From NCBI GenBank assembly GCA_964504195.1, contig CAZDDI010000012.1:1-64000 (forward strand): 64,000 nucleotides of DNA, in the 5' to 3' direction. The stretch comes from CAZDDI01 sp964504195. Lineage in GTDB: Bacteria > Chloroflexota > Anaerolineae > B4-G1 > SLSP01. Below the pieces are notes generated by a model that was not told the DNA's origin, did no database searches, and saw only the letters and a program-made list of their open reading frames with translations. How positions within the stretch are numbered: position 1 is the stretch's first letter; every line of letters begins with the position of its first letter. A program made the position numbers and the translations under genes. Positions 7,973 through 17,979 of this stretch are shown in pieces.

Positions 7973-8581
7973 GGGGCCTCCTTCTCTGGAAATCTCAAAT
8001 CAAAATCAGCGTAACGCGGAGCGTCTGCTCCGTGCGTGACCAGCGCATCTATGCGCTGACAGTTCGTGCTACATTTTCGTTATCGTTGATCCTTCGAAAA
8101 TGGTAAATTTTAAGGTGATTGAAACCGTGGTTGAGCCTGCCGAAACCAGCGGCGGCGTCCGTTGAAAATAGGCGTGACGCGAAGCCCCTGCATTGTGAGA
8201 TGTCTAACAGTGAAGCAATCTCAACTGGTGTGTAGTGACGCCTTTAGCCTTCTAGCGGTGTAAAGCGGCTGAAGCCGCCATTACCAGCCCATTTTTTGAA
8301 TATCCAATTGGCTTAACGAAAAGTGCAAGGTAGCAACTTGGATTAGTTTAAAATTTGTAACTACTCAGCTTTGTCATTGCGAGCCGTCTGCGGCGAAGCA
8401 ATCTCGTTCATGGTTGAGATTGCGCCATTCGCAGACGAATGGACGTCGCGCAGACGCGGCTCGCAATGACAGCTAAAGTTTGATCCTTGCGAAGCTTGTA
8501 CAAAAAGCTACACGCTAACCTGTGCCAGGGGAAGATGTTATTGAGTATGCTTATTGTACTGCAAGCGCGCGTGGATGCAAG
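7973..8581. other. 609-base gene-free region packed with dispersed repeats
   Basis: No convincing gene is seen. The stretch holds AAATC-like words near 7990; a CGGAGCGTCTGCTCCG hairpin and a CAGCGCA/TGCGCTG hairpin near 8020-8058; a TGGTTGAGCCTGCCGAAACC word at about 8128 (related to the repeat at 54612); GAAGCAATCTC words near 8212; a GCGGCTGAAGCCGC hairpin near 8269; and a long inverted repeat at 8372-8471. It separates two minus-strand units. Confidence 0.6.
8372..8471. repeat. 100-bp inverted repeat (TGTCATTGCGAGCC family), MITE-like
   Basis: The arms TGTCATTGCGAGCC-GTCTGCG (8372-8392) and its complement (8449-8471) match except for two bases. Inside is a second inverted pair, GCAATCTC (8398-8405) and GAGATTGC (8416-8423). 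The structure has no coding capacity and looks like a small palindromic mobile or RNA-structured element. Confidence 0.65.
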
Positions 8582-10261
8582 TTACTCGATGATTAACGGC
8601 CTGATCGGGCTGCCGGGCCGGGTGTCCAGCGTGGGCAGCGGATCCCCGAACCATGCCTCATAGAATTCCTGGTATACGCCAGTGCTTTCTAGTGTTGCCA
8701 GGGTATGGTTGACCAGATCATGGAAGTCTGAGTCGCCTTCGGCCATGGCCCACGCAACAGGGCGATAGGTAAAGCGCGCGTCTGATAGTGTGAACCCCGT
8801 CTCGAAGTAGCGCGGATAGAGCAGTAGTTGTCGTTCGGCCATGATGGCCCCCACCTCACCTTGGCGCAGACCTAGCAGCGCAGCTGTGATATCAGGGTAA
8901 GTTACGGCACTTAGTCCCACGCCGTAGTGTTGTAAGACCAGCGACAAGGCTGCTTCGCCTGCTGACCCGGCTACAATCCCGATATGTTTTCCGCCCAGGT
9001 CGGTGGGCGTCGCTACGGGCGTATTGACCAGCGAGAGCAAGCTCACGCCGTCATCGTAGATGGCGATGGAGAAGTCTGCGCGCAGTTCGGACTCGCGTGT
9101 GCGTAGCCAACCGCCCGCCAGCAGGTGGACTTCTCCGCGTGCCAACCGTTGCAAGCCGTCTTGCGCTGTCACCGGGACGAGCCGCAACGCCTGACGGTTT
9201 CCCAGCCAGCGTTCGGCTACGCGCTCTAACAGGCGTATCTCGAAGCCCGTTTGTGTGCCGTCGGTGCGGTCGGCGGTGTAGGGCCAGCGATCTACAATAT
9301 AGCCTACAGTGAGTACCTGACCGGCGCTGATGTTGGCGATAGTATCTACTGTGCTTAGCTGTGGCGGAGCCTGTTCCAGCAGTGGTGCCGACGCACTGCC
9401 GGGCCACAGCGGGACGGGTGGCGGTGCAAGGCCCGGTAGCCATGTTGTATAGAGCGCCGCCAGCGTGCCGTCGGCGCGCATATCTTGCAGTGTGAAGTTG
9501 AGCAGGTTGGCGAAGAAGGGATCGTTTTGCCGGTAGGCCACGGCAACCGGCTCCCAGGTATACTGTCCAACGATGACGGTACCGGGTAGTTGGCGTTGGG
9601 CGCGCGCTAGCCGATGGCGCATATCGCCGTAGGTTTGCACCTGTCGGGTGCGCAGGGCTTCGACCACCTCGAAGAAGTTGTTATAGGATGACAGGGTTAA
9701 CGTGAAGGGTGCGGTGGTTTGCAGTGCTGTGCGGCTCCCTGTCCAGCCTACAACACCCACAGGACGGCCTTGTATATCATTGACGGATTGCACGCCCAGT
9801 TCTGGGAAGGTCAACAATGCCTGTCCGTTGATGAAGTAGGGTTCGCTGAAATCGGCCTGGGCATCGGCCTGCTGCGTGTGTGTTAGCCCGGCCAGTACAA
9901 AATCTACCGCGCCGGTTTGTAAATGGTGCAGCGCGGTATCGGAGCGCACCTGGATGAATGTTACGGCTTGAGAATCGCCCAACCAACGTTTGGCGAATTC
10001 GCGGGCCAGATCTACTTCCAGCCCCATCAGGACATTCTCGGCGGTGATGTACGAGAAAGGCTCCAGATCGTAGCGGACGCCCACGACAAGCGCTCCGCGT
10101 GCCTGAAAGCGGGCTACGGTCGCGGTCTCCTGCGGGAAGTTTTGTGCTGGGACAGCAGCTGGTGCCATATTGATAGTCTCTACGACGGCGCGTTCCTGAC
10201 GCAATTCGGCGCAGCCGCTCAACAGCAGCGCAAGCAAAAGTATCAACCAGACACGACGCAT
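8582..10261 (-). CDS. Lipoprotein with two tandem family-3 solute-binding domains
   Basis: 559 residues. The N-terminus is a lipoprotein signal (MRRVWLILLLALLLSGC, lipobox LSGC), so the protein is probably anchored outside the membrane. Two SBP_bac_3-like modules follow, about residues 50-280 and 310-545, each with the family patterns: GALVVGVRYDLEPFSY then GLEVDLAREFA in the first, and VLTVGYIVDRWPYT then GFEIRLLERVA in the second. The family binds amino acids or other small polar ligands. Start 10261 has GGAGG ahead of it. No ABC permease or ATPase is adjacent, so this may serve a distant transporter or act as a sensor. Confidence 0.85.
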   Translation of the reverse strand: MRRVWLILLLALLLSGCAELRQERAVVETINMAPAAVPAQNFPQETATVARFQARGALVVGVRYDLEPFSYITAENVLMGLEVDLAREFAKRWLGDSQAVTFIQVRSDTALHHLQTGAVDFVLAGLTHTQQADAQADFSEPYFINGQALLTFPELGVQSVNDIQGRPVGVVGWTGSRTALQTTAPFTLTLSSYNNFFEVVEALRTRQVQTYGDMRHRLARAQRQLPGTVIVGQYTWEPVAVAYRQNDPFFANLLNFTLQDMRADGTLAALYTTWLPGLAPPPVPLWPGSASAPLLEQAPPQLSTVDTIANISAGQVLTVGYIVDRWPYTADRTDGTQTGFEIRLLERVAERWLGNRQALRLVPVTAQDGLQRLARGEVHLLAGGWLRTRESELRADFSIAIYDDGVSLLSLVNTPVATPTDLGGKHIGIVAGSAGEAALSLVLQHYGVGLSAVTYPDITAALLGLRQGEVGAIMAERQLLLYPRYFETGFTLSDARFTYRPVAWAMAEGDSDFHDLVNHTLATLESTGVYQEFYEAWFGDPLPTLDTRPGSPIRPLIIE

Positions 10262-10516
10262 ATTAGTCCTCCCGATAGCAAATAGGGGCGCGCTCGGCGC
10301 ACCCCTATAACTGTACCACAAAGGGCTGTAGACACAATGTTTGTACTGCGTATTTCGTTTTTTACTTTTACGCAGTACCTGTCATTTAAGTATAACCCAA
10401 GTTGCTACCTGGCGCTCGCCAGCGGTTGGAAACGGGTGTCCGCTAAAGTTGCGTGGCGGTAAGGCTCATTTTAAGACAGTTTCTCAAATTCAATGCGTTT
10501 TACCCCTATCCCCTAG

Positions 10517-10544
10517 CCCCTTCACCCGCAAGCGGGTGAAGGGG
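10517..10544. repeat. 13-bp perfect hairpin in a CCCCTATCCCCTAGCCCC context
   Basis: CCCCTTCACCCGC is followed by two bases and its exact complement. The surrounding text resembles a widespread intergenic repeat type; no T-run follows on either strand close enough for a standard terminator. Confidence 0.5.
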
Positions 10545-10583
10545 GAATTTTGGGGAGGGTTTTTAGTAGACTCACCATTTTGT

Positions 10584-10626
10584 TACATCAGCTCTCGGCG
10601 CTTATCAAAGGCCGAGAGCTGATGTA
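10584..10626 (-). terminator. 16-bp hairpin downstream of the secreted-protein gene
   Basis: TACATCAGCTCTCGGC and its exact complement, with an 11-base loop. It lies about 50 bases beyond the stop of the minus-strand gene ending at 10676. The T-run is weak, so it may act as a transcript 3' end or processing structure rather than as a classical terminator. Confidence 0.4.
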
Positions 10627-10675
10627 CTTTAAGCGGCCTACAGCTCATTCATCTTGTGGCAGTGTGATGAAACGT

Positions 10676-11272
10676 TTATTCGGTCTTTTTGAAGAGTTTT
10701 GCCAGGAGCGAGTTTGCTACGGAATCCACTCCAGATACGTCCAGGCCATCTACCAACAAGAGGTTGAGGTTCTTTCCTTCGTGACCGATGAACCAGTAAG
10801 TGGGTTCTCCTTTGTCGTTGAGCAGAAGTGAGCCCCGTCCACGTAAGGCGTGGCCCTGGTGGTCTTCTGCCTTTACAACTTGAGGGCCATCTTCGAAACT
10901 TCTTTGGAGGATGGCGACAGCTGTACGGGCCTGTTCCGACGTCTCATACACATAGACATAGTGTGCAACGAAAACCTTCTCTTCCTGTAGAAATGCTGAA
11001 AAACTTAGAACATCTCCGTAACTAAAGAGTACTTTCTGCTCATCTTCCGGTAGCCGGTGGAACCCAGATAGTTCGTTGTTGTTAACGGGGTGGTAGATTT
11101 GCTCGCGCGTATAGGTTTCATTCTTCGGCTCGATCGCGCCCGTCGGTAGATCGTTCAATTGGAGTAGGGGATTGTTTTGAGCCAAGACTGTGTTTCCAAT
11201 GGCAAAGGCTGTTCCGGTGAGTCCCAAGAGTAGCCCGATCAGTAATATGTGAGTCATTCCTTTCTTAAGCAT
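10676..11272 (-). CDS. Secreted protein of unknown function
   Basis: 198 residues with a Sec-type signal peptide (hydrophobic ILLIGLLLGLTGTAFA near residues 8-23). The mature part has no cysteines or known catalytic motif. It contains a moderately conserved-looking core (SYGDVLSFSAFLQEEKVFVA ... YVYVYETSEQARTAVAILQ). Start 11272 is preceded by AGGAG; the longer upstream frame does not look coding. It stands alone, between a hairpin region and nadD. I do not recognise the family. Confidence 0.6.
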   Translation of the reverse strand: MLKKGMTHILLIGLLLGLTGTAFAIGNTVLAQNNPLLQLNDLPTGAIEPKNETYTREQIYHPVNNNELSGFHRLPEDEQKVLFSYGDVLSFSAFLQEEKVFVAHYVYVYETSEQARTAVAILQRSFEDGPQVVKAEDHQGHALRGRGSLLLNDKGEPTYWFIGHEGKNLNLLLVDGLDVSGVDSVANSLLAKLFKKTE

Positions 11273-11482
11273 AGTTAACTCCTTTTCATTCGCGGTGGCA
11301 TTACTCCGCCCGCGTTGTTGCGCCAGCGCCTGCTGCCGTGACAGAAACGAAGGACATTGCAGAAAGAATACCGAGAACGCTCCCAAGACGATGTCACTCA
11401 TCGTATACTGACAGTTATTGCCGGTCTGTTTGTCCGGTAACTGGGGCGCCAGTTTCTTCAGGTGCGTAATAACAACATCAAC

Positions 11483-12091
11483 TTAAGTATACAGCGCTTG
11501 CTCGCGGAGATACGTCTCGACTTCTGGTGCTACCAGGTAGCGCAGCGGCAATCCCTTGCGCACCCGCAAGCGCAGTTCGGTAGCCGAGTAGTAAACGGGC
11601 GGCACATCGAGCCAGACCAGCCGCTCGGCAAGTAGCGGGAATCGCGCGCGCAGCGCGAGTACGTCGGCGCGCTTGCCTGCGCGTGGCATGACGGCCAGCG
11701 TCACTTGTTGCAAAATCTCTTCAGGATTGCGCCAGCTTGCCAGATCGTGCAGCGCGTCCTCGCCCATGAGGAAGTACCAGCGCGTCACATCGGGCATTTG
11801 CTCCCGTATGATGTTTAGCATTTCCACCGTGTAGTGAGGGCCGGGGCGTTCCAGGTCTACGCGGGAGATGGCAAAGGCCGGATTGCCCTGAATGGCAAGA
11901 TCGAGCATGGCGAGCCGGTGCTCCGGCGCGGAGAGCATGAAGCTATCCTTGTGCGGCGGATGGCCGGCCGGCACAAAGAGCACTTGCTCCAACCCCAACT
12001 GTACCCGTGCGGTCTCAGCCAGCGCCAGATGCCCATAGTGAATCGGATCGAACGAACCGCCTAAGACGCCATAATGTTTGTGTTCAGTCAT
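11483..12091 (-). CDS. nadD: Nicotinate-nucleotide adenylyltransferase
   Basis: Transfers AMP from ATP to nicotinate mononucleotide, a step of NAD synthesis. The 202-residue protein shows the nucleotidyltransferase GGSFDPIHYGHLALAE at the N-terminus and the C-terminal YYSATELRLRVRKGLP, which matches the (I/Y)SSTxIR nucleotide-binding motif. Length is typical. In other bacteria nadD is often next to rsfS and obg; here rsfS lies about 15 kb away. Confidence 0.94.
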   Translation of the reverse strand: MTEHKHYGVLGGSFDPIHYGHLALAETARVQLGLEQVLFVPAGHPPHKDSFMLSAPEHRLAMLDLAIQGNPAFAISRVDLERPGPHYTVEMLNIIREQMPDVTRWYFLMGEDALHDLASWRNPEEILQQVTLAVMPRAGKRADVLALRARFPLLAERLVWLDVPPVYYSATELRLRVRKGLPLRYLVAPEVETYLREQALYT

Positions 12092-12112
12092 GGTTGACCT
12101 CCTGGAGCGAGT

Positions 12113-12182
12113 TAGAAAATCAACAAATCAACAAATCGGCAAATCGGCAAATCTCAAATCGCAATTCGAGATTCGAGATTTG
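12113..12182. repeat. AAATC-type degenerate spacer repeat
   Basis: Tandem words AATCAACAAATC, GGCAAATC and TCGAGATTCGAGATTTGC fill the entire spacer between nadD and the molybdopterin-subunit gene. Confidence 0.65.
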
Positions 12183-14432
12183 CTATTTGTCCTTTGCCTT
12201 TATCCCCCGCAGTACGCGCTCGACAGTGAAGGGGAAAGCGTTGTACCACACGCCGACGGCATTGTGCAGGGCGTGGTGAATGGCGGAGGCGACGGCAATG
12301 AAGGGCATTTCGGCCATGCCACGCGCGCCCCATGGCCCGTTGGGTTCGGGGTTTTCGATGATGATGGATTGTACTGCATCGGGAATGTCGGCAATCGTCG
12401 GGATCAGATACGTCGCCAGCGAGCAGGTGAGCGGGCGGCTGTCCTTTTCGATGAAGTGCTCGGTGGTGGCCCAGCCCAACGCTTGAATCACGCCGCCTTC
12501 GATCTGTCCCTCCAATAACCGGGGGTTGATCGCTTGCCCTACATCGTTCGCGCAGACGAGCTTGGGGAACGTGAGTTCACCGATTTGCGTATCCACCACC
12601 ACTTCTGCGCCGATGGCGACATACCCATACGAGAAATTGGGATGCCCGTAGCCCGTTTCCGGGTCAATTTGCGTGGTCTTGGGCGCAAGGTAGGTGTATT
12701 CGGCTTTGGCGGGACGTTCCTCTGCCGCCCACTTTTCCAGCACCGCTACCGTCGCGCCCCGGATCGCGTTGCCGATCATAAACGTCATCCGCGAAGCGGA
12801 AACCGAGCCGGCGCTGTCGGTGATGGTCGTATCCATCGCTTCGACGCGCACGCGCTCCAGTGGCACTTCGAGCGCGCTCGCTGCCATCTGGCGGATGACC
12901 GTGCGCGTACCCTGGCCTACTTCCGCCGAGGCCGCGTAGACAATGGCCTCTTTGATCTCTGCGCCGCCGCGCAGTTCGATCCCGGCCCAGGCATTTTCCT
13001 GGTAGCCGAATGAGAATCCCACGTTCTTCACCCCCAGTGCGATGCCCGCGCCGCGCTGGATGTAGGGTGGGTCGTCGGGGCGTGGCTCGTAGCGCGGCGC
13101 AACCCAACCTGCGCTGGTTTCGCGCCAGCCGACGGCTTTGGCCGCTGCTTCGAGTGTGTCCCGCAGGCCGCGCGCGCTATCGGGGAGCGGTTTGCCCCAA
13201 GGCATCGGTTCACCCTCACCTACCAGATTGCGTAGGCGCAGTGCCACCGGGTCCATGTTCAGCGCTTCGGCGAGCTTGTTCATCTGCGATTCGGCGATGA
13301 AATTACCCTGCGGTGCGCCAAAGCCGCGGAACGCTCCGCCGGGGATATTGTTGGTGTACGCGGCAATGACATCAGTTTTGACGTTGGGGATTTTGTACGC
13401 GCCGTTGCAGGTGAGCAGCAGGTTTCCCATCACCTTGTTGGTGGTGTAGACGTAAGCCCCGGCGTCGGCGATAACCTCGATTTCCGCCGCCAGTAGGTCG
13501 CCCTCTCGCGTGGCCGCCCAGCGCGCGCGCGCGAACACGCGATGCCGCTTGTGATGCCCCTTGATAGATTCCTCGCGCGACCAGACGATTTTCACCGCCT
13601 TGCCGAGTTTCCACGTTGCCAGTGCCAGCACGATTTGCACCGACATATCCTCGCGCCCGCCGAATGCCCCGCCGATGGCCGGGTAGATGATGCGGATTTG
13701 CTCCGCCGGCAGGTTCAGCGCATGCGCCACCTGATGCTGATCCTCGTGCGTCCATTGCCCGGCAACGACTATCGTGATGCGGCCTTCCTCGTCGAGATAC
13801 GACAGCCCCGCCTCCGGTTGCAGGTAGGCGTGTTCTTGCCCCGGTATCTCGTACTCTGATTCCACGATGACATCCGCCTGTGCGAAAGCCAGTTCCAGGT
13901 TACCCTGGCGGATGCGCTGCCACGAGGCGATGTTGCTCTGGAAGACCAGCTCTGGGTGGATGGGCGTGCCGGGATAGGGCGGGTGCAGGCACGGTGCGCT
14001 ATCCTTGAGCGCCTCGCGCGGATCGCTGATGATAGGCAGGTCTTCGTAGGTCACGATGATTTGATCGCGGGCCTGCGCCGCCGCTGCTTCCGTCTCCGCC
14101 ACAATTGCCGCCACTTGATCGCCCACAAAGCGCACCACGTCTGTGCCTTCCTTGGGGCCGCCAGGGCCGCACAGCACCGGCTGGTCGGGGTATTGCAGGC
14201 CATACTCGTTCACCGGCACATCCGCGGCGGTGAAGATGGCGACCACGCCGGGGACAGTCTCGGCGCGGCTGGTATCAATGCTCAGTACGCGGGCGTGTGG
14301 ACGCCCCGCGAACAGGAGCTTCATGTAGAGTTGCCCTGTGATGTTGACATCGCTAGGGTATTGGGCTTCTCCGGTCACTTTAGCACGCGCATCCAGGCGC
14401 AAGGTACTCTGGCCGATGTAGTTTTCTGTCAT
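12183..14432 (-). CDS. Xanthine-dehydrogenase-family molybdopterin-binding subunit
   Basis: 749 residues, a large subunit of a molybdenum hydroxylase. An Ald_Xan_dh_C-like domain at the N-terminus (QSTLRLDARAKVTGEAQYPSD) is followed by the Moco-binding region with AIGGAFGGREDM and the loop GGAFRGFGAPQ. The last motif belongs to xanthine dehydrogenase/aldehyde oxidase-type enzymes; it is not the AYxCSFR of true CO dehydrogenase. The C-terminal GQGTRTVIRQMAA and GARGMAEMPFI are also standard. Its partners, a FAD/2Fe-2S fusion and a nucleoside-phosphorylase-like protein, lie upstream. The substrate (xanthine, another purine or an aldehyde) cannot be fixed from sequence, but the neighbour argues for a purine. 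Confidence 0.9.
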   Translation of the reverse strand: MTENYIGQSTLRLDARAKVTGEAQYPSDVNITGQLYMKLLFAGRPHARVLSIDTSRAETVPGVVAIFTAADVPVNEYGLQYPDQPVLCGPGGPKEGTDVVRFVGDQVAAIVAETEAAAAQARDQIIVTYEDLPIISDPREALKDSAPCLHPPYPGTPIHPELVFQSNIASWQRIRQGNLELAFAQADVIVESEYEIPGQEHAYLQPEAGLSYLDEEGRITIVVAGQWTHEDQHQVAHALNLPAEQIRIIYPAIGGAFGGREDMSVQIVLALATWKLGKAVKIVWSREESIKGHHKRHRVFARARWAATREGDLLAAEIEVIADAGAYVYTTNKVMGNLLLTCNGAYKIPNVKTDVIAAYTNNIPGGAFRGFGAPQGNFIAESQMNKLAEALNMDPVALRLRNLVGEGEPMPWGKPLPDSARGLRDTLEAAAKAVGWRETSAGWVAPRYEPRPDDPPYIQRGAGIALGVKNVGFSFGYQENAWAGIELRGGAEIKEAIVYAASAEVGQGTRTVIRQMAASALEVPLERVRVEAMDTTITDSAGSVSASRMTFMIGNAIRGATVAVLEKWAAEERPAKAEYTYLAPKTTQIDPETGYGHPNFSYGYVAIGAEVVVDTQIGELTFPKLVCANDVGQAINPRLLEGQIEGGVIQALGWATTEHFIEKDSRPLTCSLATYLIPTIADIPDAVQSIIIENPEPNGPWGARGMAEMPFIAVASAIHHALHNAVGVWYNAFPFTVERVLRGIKAKDK

Positions 14433-14444
14433 CTGTGCCTCCGG

Positions 14445-14513
14445 AAAATCTCAAATCGCAAATTACAAATCTTAAATGGCGAATGGCGATCCAAAATCTA
14501 AAATCGAAAATCT
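14445..14513. repeat. AAATC/GCGAATGGCGAT-type spacer repeat
   Basis: The spacer between the nucleoside-phosphorylase-like gene and the molybdopterin-subunit gene holds AAATCTCAAATCGCAAAT, GGCGAATGGCGAT and CAAAATCTAAAATCGAAAATC words. Confidence 0.6.
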
Positions 14514-16217
14514 ACAGCTCCAACGCCAGGATACGCTGTAAGCTGGCGACGGTGGCCGCGTAGGTGGGATCCATCCCGAAGTATGAGAGATTCTGTGCGC
14601 CCAGGTTCTTCCCCTTGCTGATGGGCGTATCCGAAACGTAGTGCAACAACCCAATCTCGAACGGCGTCCGGTAGAGGTTGACGAACTCATCTGTGGGGTA
14701 GCGGCGCGGGCGGATGAACTCGTACACCGCCGAGAGATACGGGCCAGCCTCCATCTCCACATCCGTATAGCCTGCGTTGAGGAAATTGCGCATATAGGGC
14801 GTATTCTGCAAGAATGTCCCCCGTACCGTAATCGCTCGTTGATTGTCGAGTGCGTCTCCGTAGACCAGATAGCGCGTCACATCCGCTGCGCTAAAGACGT
14901 TGTTCACCAGATAGGTGTTGCCCGAATGCTCATCGTAGACGACGTTGGGGATCAGCACATCCCCGATGCGTCCGCTGAGTGTGGCCGCCTTGCCGATGAC
15001 GTATAGCCCGCGCAGCTCGCCCGCGCTCGCCGCTACCCGTGAGAGCAGGTGATAGGCCGCAAAACCCAATGGGTAGTCAATGTTGAGGATGACCGCCTCG
15101 CTCTGCGCCAGCCGCGCGAGCGCCGGGGATTGCAGGCGGGGGTCCATCAGATCGGGGGATAGCCGTTTGAGTTCAATCAGCTGCGCTTCCAGGTCGAAGG
15201 TCTGGCTGCTGGGGATGCGCGTGATGCCCAGGCGGGCTTCCACCTCATCGCGTTGGGCGCGCAGGGCGCGGCCTGCCGGTGTGCTCATGTACTTCTTGAG
15301 CAGGTAGTAGAGGAAGTTGGCCCAACTGCTCGGTATTGCGCCCTGTTGGATGCGGGCGGCCTCCTCTTGGAGTGGCTGGTCATCCAGCTGCGCCAGATAA
15401 TCCAGCAGCGTGGCTTCATGTTGCAGCGCGAACCCGCTGAGCATGTTCACCAGACTGTGTGTATTGCTGGACACGAAGTACACAGGCCGGTTGGAAAGAT
15501 CAAACGGCGCAGAGCGGGTGACGTGCTGCCACCATTGCTGCGTCGCGCGGCGATAATCCACATAGGACCCGGCCAGCAGCCGAATGGCAATGCGTTTGCG
15601 CTGGCGCGCGATAGCGTCGAGCAGCGTCGGCAAATCATCCGTCCACACTCGCTCCAGTCGCTCGAAGTTGGCGGATGAGAGGCGCAACGCTTTGCACAAA
15701 TCGCGCCGCAGGTCGGGGTCAGCTTTGCTCGTAGTTGCCCAGTCCGTGATGCGTTCCGCCAGTCCCTCGCACATCCCGATCAACGTGTGCATTTTATTCC
15801 ACTCAATCTGGAAAGCGACAAGAATGGGTGCTAGGTCATCTACATCTGAGATGCTGGCGATATAGGCGGCCAGCGTTTCGTTGCCGTCGTAGAGCATCCG
15901 GCGACGACGCCCCGGCGCGCTGACCGGCTGCCAGGTCTCCACGCTCTCGAAGCCGCGCCGCCGGAACACTTCCTCGGTTTGGCCCAGTACCACCAGCCGC
16001 ACGCCGCGGATACAGAAGGGCAGGCGCAGGCTGCTGTAGATGAACGCCGACATATCGGGTTTGATTTTGGCAGCTTTGGGGTGCAGCACGGAGTTGACCG
16101 CGATGTGGTTTTCTTCGAGCGTGCGAATCTGCACCTCTTCGGTGGTGCGCAGCAGCGTGTAATAGCTGCGCATGTAGAGGTTGATTTCGTCGGCGCCGGC
16201 TTGCGGGAGCGTGCGTT

Positions 16218-16221
<4 letters not shown>
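14512..16221 (-). CDS. Nucleoside-phosphorylase-superfamily protein (AMP-nucleosidase-like C-terminus) in the xanthine dehydrogenase operon
   Basis: 569 residues. The N-terminal ~330 residues are helical and unrecognised. The C-terminal part (about 375-569) carries an ordered set of motifs typical of the nucleoside phosphorylase/AMP nucleosidase fold: YVIGKAATLSGRIGDVLIP (407-425), the ribose-binding-type VEMEA (488-492), and LLHYVSDTP (525-533), which resembles the LCVSDKP segment of AMP nucleosidase. The start at 16221 overlaps the stop of the FAD/FeS gene (ATGA), indicating co-translation; a much longer upstream frame is only the antisense reading of that gene. The linkage with a xanthine dehydrogenase suggests that it releases a purine base. 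It may belong to DUF6909, but I cannot verify that. Confidence 0.7.
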
Positions 16222-17651
<1,430 letters not shown>

Positions 17652-17711
17652 GGTTTGCTCCTGAGTAGGGTTGAGTGTGCTGGAAATGGCAACGGTCTGG
17701 CGAGTTCTGGG

Positions 17712-17957
17712 TTAGAGCGTTGCTGCTACCTTATGTGTGTAATCAAAAATTGGGATTTCGATCCGCGTGACTGGTTCGAACCGCTGTTTGGCAAAGTTCA
17801 TAATCTCATCCGTGTTTTCTGGCGAGTAGGTTTTCTCCCCGCAGACTGTGCATACTTTCGCTGGGACGTCTTTGATGACAAGCAATTGTTCACCGTGCTC
17901 GTAAATGAAAGTCACTTTTTTTGAGATGATTTTACCACCGCAGAAGACGTAACACAT
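17712..17957 (-). CDS. YgiT-type (MqsA-like) zinc-finger antitoxin domain protein, orphan
   Basis: 81 residues. Two Cys pairs (MCYVFCGG near the N-terminus and CTVCGE at about 36-41) form the YgiT zinc finger, and the C-terminus PVTRIEIPIFDYTHK is also family-like. Such proteins are the antitoxins of MqsR- or DUF4258-type toxins. No toxin gene is adjacent: the gene lies 22 bases after the stop of the NERD-helicase, and the xanthine dehydrogenase operon is on the other side. The base use is AT-rich, like the helicase and unlike the flanks. The usual DNA-binding Xre domain is absent, so it may be a metal-binding accessory of the helicase or an orphan. Confidence 0.75.
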   Translation of the reverse strand: MCYVFCGGKIISKKVTFIYEHGEQLLVIKDVPAKVCTVCGEKTYSPENTDEIMNFAKQRFEPVTRIEIPIFDYTHKVAATL

Positions 17958-17979
17958 ATTTGTACCAACTATAATTTAA

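Larger units (their letters stand above)
10262..10675. other. 414-base gene-free region with three hairpins
   Basis: Nearest the lipoprotein start is a hairpin of ATAGGGG/CCCCTAT plus inner GC pairs (10283-10309), in its likely 5' leader. Next come ACGCAGTAC-type words (10340-10378), then two strong hairpins at 10517-10544 and 10584-10626. I see no gene in it. Confidence 0.5.
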
